From NCBI RefSeq assembly GCF_031458255.1, contig NZ_JAVDYC010000001.1, forward strand, positions 9,224,501 to 9,288,500: a DNA stretch of 64,000 nt, in the 5' to 3' direction. The DNA comes from Catenuloplanes niger (GTDB taxonomy: Bacteria; Actinomycetota; Actinomycetes; Mycobacteriales; Micromonosporaceae). A program made the translations under genes and the position numbers. Shown piece by piece: positions 1 to 7,200 of the stretch (position 1 is the stretch's first letter; each line of letters starts with the position of its first letter). Under the pieces are notes generated by a model. It was not told where the DNA came from. It searched no databases and saw only the letters and a list, made by a program, of their open reading frames with translations.

Positions 1-21
1 TTCCACGTAGATCGAACGCAC
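1..21 (-). CDS. 5' end of a gene running off the left edge
   Basis: Only seven codons are inside the window: a GTG start at 21 followed by MRSIYVE. The start is supported by a strong GGGGAGG ribosome-binding site at 27-33 (minus strand) with five bases between it and the GTG. Two identical palindromes lie just upstream, which suggests that a repressor controls the gene. Function cannot be told from seven residues. Confidence 0.5.
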
Positions 22-35
22 GCCGGCCTCCCCGT

Positions 36-83
36 TTGAGCAGTTGCTCAACGGAGCGTACGAGGTTTTGAGCACATGCTCAA
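36..83. promoter_or_regulatory. paired operator TTGAGCA-N2-TGCTCAA, two copies
   Basis: Two 16-bp palindromes with identical half-sites (TTGAGCA / TGCTCAA) lie at 36-51 and 68-83, with centres 32 bp apart (three helical turns). They sit upstream of the gene leaving the window on the left and just downstream of the MarR gene stop. Two identical sites in phase on the helix are typical of TetR- or MarR-family repressor binding. The regulator is not identified; it may be the gene off the left edge (autoregulation). Confidence 0.6.
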
Positions 84-90
84 GAGCGGG

Positions 91-504
91 TCAGAGCAGC
101 GTACGCAGGATCCGGTCGAGCGCGGCGCGGTCGTCGTCCGGGAGCGCGCCGAAGAGCCGGTCGGCCTCGGCGCGGCGGGCCGCCTTGATCGCCTCACCGG
201 CCGCGGCGCCGGCGTCGGTCAGCGAGACCAGCGTGGCGCGCCGGTCGTCCGGGTCGGGGTGCCGGGCCGCGTACCCCAGCGTCTCCAGACCGTCGATCAC
301 CTCGGTCGCGGACCGGGGCGCGATGTGCAGGTGTTCCGCGACCGCGCTGAGCCGCAACGGGCCGTGGTGGGACAGCACGCCGAGCGCCCGCGACTGACTG
401 GGCGTGATCGAGAACGGCGCGAGCGTCTCCCGGCTGGCGTGCCGCAGCCGGCGGGCGACGGCCCAGAACAGTTCAGGAAGCGAGTCGGGCGACGGTGAGG
501 ACAC
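91..504 (-). CDS. MarR-family transcriptional regulator
   Basis: A 137-residue MarR-type winged-helix repressor. After an N-terminal dimerisation helix (ELFWAVARRLRHASRE), the winged helix runs from about residue 35 to 100 (GPLRLSAVAEHLHIAPRSAT, then VIDGLETLGYAARHPDPDDR with the wing RRATLVSLTDAG). The length is typical of the family. The GTG at 504 gives the standard N-terminus; a longer frame exists, but its extra residues do not look like MarR. It is divergent from the ABC exporter gene at 625, and the 120-bp gap holds overlapping palindromes, so it very probably represses that exporter and itself until a toxic ligand binds. Confidence 0.85.
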   Translation of the reverse strand: MSSPSPDSLPELFWAVARRLRHASRETLAPFSITPSQSRALGVLSHHGPLRLSAVAEHLHIAPRSATEVIDGLETLGYAARHPDPDDRRATLVSLTDAGAAAGEAIKAARRAEADRLFGALPDDDRAALDRILRTLL

Positions 505-587
505 GGGGGACAGCTTGCCATCCCGGTGCCGACCGCCGAGAAGCGCGCGCCGAGCCGGAATAACGGTGGCGGGTGATGGGGTTGCAG

Positions 588-608
588 CCTCATGATGAGG
601 TAACCTCA
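588..608. promoter_or_regulatory. overlapping palindromic operator between MarR gene and ABC exporter
   Basis: Two 13-bp perfect palindromes overlap: CCTCAT-G-ATGAGG at 588-600 and TGAGGT-A-ACCTCA at 596-608. They end just before the AAAGGAGA ribosome-binding site of the exporter gene. A MarR dimer bound here would block transcription of both divergent genes. Confidence 0.65.
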
Positions 609-624
609 GTAAAAGGAGAACGCG

Positions 625-2391
625 TTGCCACGAGACCGACAGAAACCCTCCGAGGCCGAGAAGGCCCAGGCGCGCGCCGTGTCGCTGCGCCGCATCACCG
701 CACTGTTCGCCCCGCACCGCGCGTCCCTGACGGTCGTCACCGCGATCATCGTGGTCTCCGCCGCGGCCGGGATGGCGTCACCGTTCCTGCTCCGCGAGGT
801 CATCGACACAGCGCTTCCCCGGCAGGACCTGACGCTGCTGTCCTGGCTGGTCGGCGGCATGATCGCGGTCGCGGCCGTGACCGCGGCGCTCGGCGTCGTG
901 CAGACCTGGATCTCCACCCGCGTCGGCCAGGAGGTCATGCACCGGCTGCGCGTCGACGTCTTCACCCACCTGCAACGGCAGTCCGTCGGGTTCTTCACCC
1001 GCACCCGCACCGGCGAGGTGCAGTCCCGGATCACCAACGACATCGGCGGCATGGAGACCGTGGTGACCAACACCGCGGCCGGCATCGCGGCGAACCTGAC
1101 CACCGCGGTCGCCACGATCGTCGCGATGGTCGCGCTGTCCTGGCAGCTGTCGCTCGCGTCCCTGGTCGTGCTGCCGCCCGCGATCTACTTCACCCGCAAG
1201 GTCGCCGGCATGCGCCGGGAGATCGTCGCCGAACGCCAGCGCGAGCTCGCCGACCTGAACGTCACCATCGAGGAGGGCCTGTCCGTCAGCGGCGTCCGGC
1301 TCAGCAAGACGATGGGCGCCGGAAGCCACCAGATCGCCCGGTTCACCGGCTCGTCCGCCCGCCTGATCGACCTCGAACTGCGCTCCGAACTGGCCGGCCG
1401 CTGGCGGATGGCCACGATGAGCATCATCTTCGCCGCGATCCCCGCGCTCATCTACCTCTCCGCCGGACTGCCGGGCAGCGCCGGCGCGGTCAGCATCGGC
1501 ACGCTCGTCGCGTTCACCGCGCTGCAGAACGGCCTGTTCCGCCCGCTGATGGGCCTGCTCAGCGTGGGCGTGCAGATCACCGCGTCACTCGCGTTGTTCG
1601 CCCGCATCTTCGAATACCTGGACCTGCCGGTCGAGGTGGCCGACCCGGCCCGCCCGGTGACGCTGACCGCGCCGCGCGGCCACCTGCGCCTCGAGGACGT
1701 CACCTACGCGTACCCGGGCAGCGACACCGCGGCCGTGGCCGGCGTGACGCTCGACGTGCCCGCGGGCAGCAGTCTCGCGTTGGTCGGCGAGACCGGCTCC
1801 GGCAAGAGCACGCTCGCCGCGCTGATCTCCCGCCTGCACGACCCCGACTCCGGCCGCGTCACCATCGACGGCGTCGACCTGCGCGACCTGCGCCTCGACG
1901 ACCTGGCCGGCATCATCGGCGTCGTCAGCCAGGAGACCTACCTGCTGCACACCACGATCCGGGAGAACCTGCGCTACGCGAAACCGGACGCCACCGACGC
2001 CGAGCTCGAGGCCGCCGCCCGGGCCGCCCAGATCCACGACCACATCCAGACCCTGCCCGACGGGTACGACACGGTCGTCGGCTCCCGCGGCTACCGCTTC
2101 TCCGGCGGCGAACAGCAGCGCATCGCGATCGCCCGCACGCTGCTCCGCGACCCCCGCGTCCTGGTCCTCGACGAGGCCACCTCCGCCCTCGACACGTCCA
2201 CCGAACGCGCGGTCCAGCGCGCCTTCGACACGCTCGCCGAGGGCCGCACCACCATCACCATCGCGCACCGCCTGTCCACCGTCCGCGACGCGGACCAGAT
2301 CGCGGTGATAGACCACGGCCGCGTCATCGAGTCCGGCACCCACACCTCCCTGCTCGCCCGCAACGGCCGCTACGCCGCCCTGGCCGGCTGA
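625..2391 (+). CDS. ABC-type exporter, fused membrane and ATPase domains
   Basis: A 588-residue half-transporter of the MsbA/LmrA type that pumps lipophilic compounds out of the cell as a homo- or heterodimer. Six membrane helices fill residues about 35-320. The nucleotide-binding domain follows, with Walker A GETGSGKST (near 390), Q-loop VVSQETYLL, signature SGGEQQRIAIAR, Walker B RVLVLDEATSALD and the switch histidine in TITIAHRLS. The TTG start at 625 is chosen because AAAGGAGA at 611-618 is correctly spaced. The divergent MarR gene and operator suggest induction by its substrate. Only one half-transporter is present, so a homodimer is likely. The substrate is unknown. Confidence 0.92.
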   Translation: MPRDRQKPSEAEKAQARAVSLRRITALFAPHRASLTVVTAIIVVSAAAGMASPFLLREVIDTALPRQDLTLLSWLVGGMIAVAAVTAALGVVQTWISTRVGQEVMHRLRVDVFTHLQRQSVGFFTRTRTGEVQSRITNDIGGMETVVTNTAAGIAANLTTAVATIVAMVALSWQLSLASLVVLPPAIYFTRKVAGMRREIVAERQRELADLNVTIEEGLSVSGVRLSKTMGAGSHQIARFTGSSARLIDLELRSELAGRWRMATMSIIFAAIPALIYLSAGLPGSAGAVSIGTLVAFTALQNGLFRPLMGLLSVGVQITASLALFARIFEYLDLPVEVADPARPVTLTAPRGHLRLEDVTYAYPGSDTAAVAGVTLDVPAGSSLALVGETGSGKSTLAALISRLHDPDSGRVTIDGVDLRDLRLDDLAGIIGVVSQETYLLHTTIRENLRYAKPDATDAELEAAARAAQIHDHIQTLPDGYDTVVGSRGYRFSGGEQQRIAIARTLLRDPRVLVLDEATSALDTSTERAVQRAFDTLAEGRTTITIAHRLSTVRDADQIAVIDHGRVIESGTHTSLLARNGRYAALAG

Positions 2392-2424
2392 CCGGTCCAC
2401 TGTTCCTGACCGGTCCACTGTCCC
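2389..2424 (+). repeat. 18-bp tandem duplication at the exporter stop codon
   Basis: The unit TGACCGGTCCACTGTTCC, which contains the stop codon of the ABC exporter, is repeated immediately with one base changed (TTCC to TCCC). This looks like a simple slippage duplication. The second copy supplies a back-up stop in the same frame. Confidence 0.8.
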
Positions 2425-2471
2425 CTGAGCAGGGACTGGCCGGCCGGCCCGGCGCGCGTCACCGTGGAGCG

Positions 2472-3269
2472 ATGAACCCGGACGACGGCTCGCTGGACGA
2501 CCAGACGCAGGCCGCGGAGACCGATCCGGAGACGCTCCGCGGGTGGACCGCCACCGCGCTGCTGCTCGGCGTGGTCGGGGCCGTGTGCAGCCTGCCGGTC
2601 CTGGGCTGGCGCCCGCAGTACGACCTGTCGGTCGTCGCCGGGATCGCCGGTGCCGGACTCGTCTTCGGACTGTGGCTGCGCCGCGCCCGCGAGGACGACG
2701 TGAACCTGCAACGGTCGCTGGGACGCGTGGCGCTCCAGTCGATCGCCCTGGCGCTGCTGGTCCAGGTGGTGGTGCTGAACACCATGCTCGACGCGGTGGT
2801 GCCGCGGCTCGACGCGCTGCTGCTGATCAGCGGGGCGGTGTTCACCGGCATCGTGGCCGGGTCCGCCGAGGCGCTGGTGGAGATTCTGGTCGCCGGCCTG
2901 ACCGGGCTCGTGATCGGCGGTCTCCTGCCGATGTGGGTGCCCGGAAACCCGTACCACCCGCTCCTGTCGTTCCTGGCGGTCATGGTCCCGCTGATCGTCG
3001 GCGGACAGGTGCTGCCGCTGCTGCTCGAACGCCACCCCGGAAACCTGGCCTCGGCGGGCCTGCTCGCGGTCTTCTGGACGACCCTCGGCCAGCAGCGGTG
3101 GGCCGCACCGGCGTTCCGCCCATGGCCGTTCGCCGTACTCGCCGCGATATTCGGGCTGGTCCTGCTCCGGATCTGGTTCGGCCGCTGGCCGGTGCCCCAG
3201 CGCACCAAGTTCGCCACCCTTCACGCCCTCGCCACCCTCGGCGCCGGCGCCCTCCTCGTCCTCCACTGA
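2472..3269 (+). CDS. polytopic membrane protein of unknown function
   Basis: A 265-residue protein with a charged N-terminal stretch (MNPDDGSLDDQTQAAETDPE) and about seven or eight hydrophobic segments (for example ATALLLGVVGAVCSLPVLGW near residue 30, ALLVQVVVLNTMLDAVV near 95, LLVLH at the end). No catalytic motif was recognised. It follows the ABC exporter by 80 bp on the same strand and may be cotranscribed, but the 18-bp duplication between them argues against close coupling. The ATG at 2472 has a GGAG four bases upstream. Confidence 0.6.
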   Translation: MNPDDGSLDDQTQAAETDPETLRGWTATALLLGVVGAVCSLPVLGWRPQYDLSVVAGIAGAGLVFGLWLRRAREDDVNLQRSLGRVALQSIALALLVQVVVLNTMLDAVVPRLDALLLISGAVFTGIVAGSAEALVEILVAGLTGLVIGGLLPMWVPGNPYHPLLSFLAVMVPLIVGGQVLPLLLERHPGNLASAGLLAVFWTTLGQQRWAAPAFRPWPFAVLAAIFGLVLLRIWFGRWPVPQRTKFATLHALATLGAGALLVLH

Positions 3270-3287
3270 CCACTCCGGCATCCGCGG

Positions 3288-3893
3288 TCACGGGCAGGCC
3301 TCGACCGGCGTCACCCGGGTGGTCGCGGTCAACGCCACGGTGGTCGTCAGACGCGGCTTCTCGCTCACGACGACACTCAGGTGGCCGACGGTGAGGGAGG
3401 AGTCCAACGCACCACACACCGTGCCGGATGCCGACTGGATCAGCACGAGCGCCTGTCCCGGCTTGGCGGTGGGGCTCAGCCAGGCGACCCCGACGGCGAG
3501 GGCCACCAGCACGATGCCGCCCAATGTCAGAGCCCGGGCCAGGCGGATGGCCCGCCGTGCCTTTCCGACTTCCCTCTCGGTCCAGTCCCGGAGATCTTCT
3601 CCGGTGAGCAATGTGTCGTCGCCAGGGTTGCCCGATGCCGCGCGCAACGCCGACAGGGTCGCGGTCACCAGAACCGCGAAGGCCGACGCCAGCAGCACGA
3701 TGACCAGTACCTTGCGCTCCTGGGCCAGGTCGGCGATGGTGTCCCGGCCCTTCACGATCAGCACCGCCCCGAGCAGGCTCGTCAGACCCGCCAGACCGGT
3801 CCGCCACGTCTCGGCCTGCTTCCGGGTCGACGGGAGCTGGTTGAAGGCCAGGTCGTCAGCGAGCGCGTCCCACCGCAGTCTCGGATCGCTCAC
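3288..3893 (-). CDS. three-helix membrane protein, last gene of the caspase operon
   Basis: A 201-residue protein. A soluble N-terminus of about 30 residues is followed by helices near 31-48 (LAGLTSLLGAVLIVKG), 60-82 (VLVIVLLASAFAVLVTATL) and 118-140 (LTLGGIVLVALAVGVAWL). A C-terminal domain of about 60 residues with two cysteines is predicted outside the membrane. The second and third helices are joined by a charged cytoplasmic-looking loop (DLRDWTEREVGKARRAIR). The GTG start overlaps the stop of the zinc-ribbon gene by four bases (GTGA), so translation is coupled. Being the third gene of an operon headed by a caspase/Hsp90 protein, it may be a membrane-acting partner or effector; this is inference. 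No named family was recognised. Confidence 0.75.
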   Translation of the reverse strand: MSDPRLRWDALADDLAFNQLPSTRKQAETWRTGLAGLTSLLGAVLIVKGRDTIADLAQERKVLVIVLLASAFAVLVTATLSALRAASGNPGDDTLLTGEDLRDWTEREVGKARRAIRLARALTLGGIVLVALAVGVAWLSPTAKPGQALVLIQSASGTVCGALDSSLTVGHLSVVVSEKPRLTTTVALTATTRVTPVEACP

Positions 3894-4222
3894 GGCAGGT
3901 TGACCATCCAGTAGGCCCCGCAGCCCTCCAGCGTCTCCTCGGCCGGCCGGTCGGCGTGGAAGTGACCGCAACAGCAGCGTACGGTCCGCGGGCCGGGCTT
4001 CGGCCGGGGCGGCTGACGGTGTTTGAAGATGCCCTTGTAGCCGTTGCCGGAGCCGTATCGCCACTCCCGTCGGATGCGTCCGCCGCAGCCCGGGCAGACA
4101 CCGTTCACTTCGAATCCCTTGTTCTCCGCGATCGGCGTGACGGTGAAACCGTCCGGGACGGCATGATCATGTCGGGTCCAGGGGATCGGCCGGTGCTGCA
4201 CGGGTGGAGTGTCGTCAGGCAT
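3890..4222 (-). CDS. small putative zinc-ribbon protein of the caspase operon
   Basis: A 110-residue protein. It has a CxxC pair in GVCPGCGGRIRREW (about residues 42-55) and a second cysteine/histidine cluster in RCCCGHFHADRP (about 81-92), which together could bind one zinc ion. The N-terminus is rich in Pro, His and Arg. Its ATG overlaps the end of the caspase/Hsp90 gene by eight bases, and its stop overlaps the start of the membrane-protein gene, so the three genes are translationally coupled. It may act as an adaptor between the large sensor and the membrane protein. Metal binding and role are inferred only from the cysteine pattern and position. Confidence 0.7.
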   Translation of the reverse strand: MPDDTPPVQHRPIPWTRHDHAVPDGFTVTPIAENKGFEVNGVCPGCGGRIRREWRYGSGNGYKGIFKHRQPPRPKPGPRTVRCCCGHFHADRPAEETLEGCGAYWMVNLP

Positions 4223-7200
4223 CCGGTGTCTCCTCGGAAGCGATGTCCGGCACGGTGAAGCCGATCAGGTTCGCGTACGGCCGTAGCCGTTCCCGGATGC
4301 GTACGGTCGGTTCGCCCACCGCATCCGCGGCGGCGGCGAGGTGGTCGTCGGTCACCGGGCCGGACAGGGTCGGTGGCTGCCCGTCGAGGTACGTGGTCAG
4401 TGCAAGCAGGTCCTGCCAGTGCACGAGCTGATCGGCGCAGTCGTCGGTGTCGAAGTGCAGCGTCAAGCCGAGCGGTGCAAAACGACGCAGGCGCGTGTCG
4501 GCATGCTGCACCGTCCAGCCGTAACGGCCCGCGATGCGGACCAGGTCGAACGGCCAGAACTCGGTGATCGGCACCTCATCGCCGTGCCCATCCCGCTGCA
4601 CGAGCATCTCGGAGTCGTGCGGCGTCACCGGTATGGCGAGCATGGCCGCCCGTTCGGCGTCGTCGAGGTGCGGCACCGGAGCACCGAACTCGCCGAAGGG
4701 CGCGATCCGGTCGATGATCTCCGGAACCGTTTGCCGGCCGGCTAGCGCGGCCTGCACCAGGTTGTGAGCGTCCAGGCACCAGTCGATCGGCCGCCCTTCC
4801 AGAACCATGCCGTACTGACTTCCGAGCAGGGCGAGCCGCTCGTCATAGCGCTTGAGTCTGATTGATGACCCGCGCAAGTTGGCCGACAGGCCACTGAGCA
4901 CATCGGAACCGGGTAACACCTTGGCCAGGAAATCAACTGTATCCGCTAGCGAGTACTCGTAGCGGTACGCGACGCTCACCATCTCCGGCGGTGTCATCCG
5001 CCGGCCGGCGCAGATGATTTCGAGCAATGGCCGCATTATGGCCAGCTCGTCGGCGAACCGATGATCGTCGAGCGCGGGCAGGCGATTGATGAGGGAGACG
5101 AATACACGTGACTCGTCGGGTTTGCGATATCCACCGCTCCAGACGTTGTACTGGCCCTGTGCAGCCTGTCGCATCGCGTCGATCTGGTCCGATGTCGGCA
5201 CCTGGTCGGGTACCGGATCGACCTCGGGCAGGCGGATCAGTCCGCTGTCCGCAAGGCGGGACAGATCCTCTCTGAGCTTCCGCACGGTGCAGCTTCGTCG
5301 GCCGGCGAGAAAAAACATGTCGAAAGGCGTGAGTTCTCGCCCGGCTGTGAAGACGTCTCGTAACGTCTCGAGCTCGGTCGCCGTGACGTCTTCTGGATAG
5401 GCGTCGCGTGCCTCTACGTGATAGCCGAGTGCCGCGAACCGGTCGAACCGTTGCAGGATCTCGTTTACCGGCTGATTGAGCGCCGTGGCCAGTGCCGCGA
5501 CATGCGACGGTGAAACGGTCGCCCCGATCGTGGGGGCGTAGGGGAAGCCTGACTCGTGAAAGAGCCGCACATCGCCTGCGGCGAAGACGTAGTCATGGAG
5601 CGTCTCGGATCCGACACGCGGTGCCACCCAGCCGGCGGGCACCAACCGGCCTGCTCGATCGATCACCGTGCGCAGTGGTGCCCGCATGGCCTGAGAAACG
5701 GCTGCGAGAGGTCCGCCGACTGCCTCGCGGGGTGGTTCGCCGGGACGTGCCCATGCGGCCACCGCCGGGAGCAGGGCGAGGTCCTCCTTGCTCAGAGCGC
5801 GATCGATGTGTGGGAGATCTCGGGCGGCCCTCAGATCCATGCCGACGATCGCGAAGCGACGGAGCCGCGCCAGCCTGGCGGCGGGAGCCTGCTCGACCGC
5901 TGCGGCGACCGCGAGCAGTTCAGCCGGTAAGGGTGCGTCCCGGCCCCTGATCGGCATTCCTTCGTAGAGTGCTTCGATCACCTCTGCCTCGAAGGGGTCC
6001 ACGACGGGGAGACCGTCGGTCCGCTCGGGCGGTGAGGCCTGCCACCAGCGAGGCAGCTGAATATGATCGCGCCATACGCCGAGGCGCCAGCGCACGAGCC
6101 AGTCGTCCCCGCCGTATCGGAACAACTCGCCGCTGAGCAGCTGGGCATCCAGTGGGAGGCATCCGACCCTGGAGAGCGGCGCCAGGACGCCATGACCGAC
6201 CGCACCTTCCACCGGAAGCTCTCGGCCGTCCTGGCGCAGCCGTTGGAAGATGTCGTTCGCGACGTCGGGCGTCCGCTTCGCCACCTCCCACAGCCAGGAA
6301 AGGGTGAGACCCGGCCAGTTCATCAGTTCGGGCAGCGCCGACCGCACCCGCTCGGCCACCCACTCGCGGTCCCAGCGGCGCAGGCTCTTGCGGTCGACGG
6401 TGAACTGCGGTTGCCGCGCCTCACGTAGGTTCACCAGAAAGCCGTAACGCTTCTCGCCGGTGGCGATACCGTCGGCGGCCAGACACCCTTCACCGGGCAC
6501 CCACCAGAAATCGTCGCCCACCTTCAGCGGCTGCAACCCGGAGTCGGTGTGGTGCAACTCGTCCGGGTGCCAGGTGTCCCGCCCGATGCCGTCGTGTTCG
6601 ACGTCGACGCGGAACTCGGCCACGCGCAGGAGATCGCGCATCGTCCGTAGCACCGACACGTCGTCCTCGCCGGTCAGGTACAGGCGCACGCGGGTGCCGC
6701 CCGGACCCGCGTCGGTGGTCTCGGTGATCCGGAAGAGGCTGCCGCTGCTGGCGATACTGACCCGGAATCCGGTGGGCATCGGAAGGTCGTCCCGGGTCAC
6801 CGGGCGGGTGAAGATCTCGATCTCCTCGGCCAGCATGAAGTAGCTGAAGACGCCGACCCCGAACTGGCTGTTGGGTACGAGGCGGAGGGGCGGGGTGAGC
6901 TCCTGCCAGTCCGCCTGCTCCTGCCGGAACGCGGCCCGGTAGATGAATCGCTCACCCGCGTTCGCGAAGGTCTTCTCCAGCGTCTCCCGGTCCATCCCGA
7001 CACCGTTGTCCGTGCACTCGATGTAGTCGCGTCCCTCCGGCGTCCGGCCCTGGCTGAACTCGATCAGGCCCTGCCACTCGCCGGGCCGGTGGTTGGTGCT
7101 GCGGAGAAACGTGCGTCGGACGCTGCGGTAGCGACATGCGTCCAGCGCGTTCTGGTACAGCTCGCGGATCGCCAACTCCGGCTCGCCGTAGAGCTGCCGG

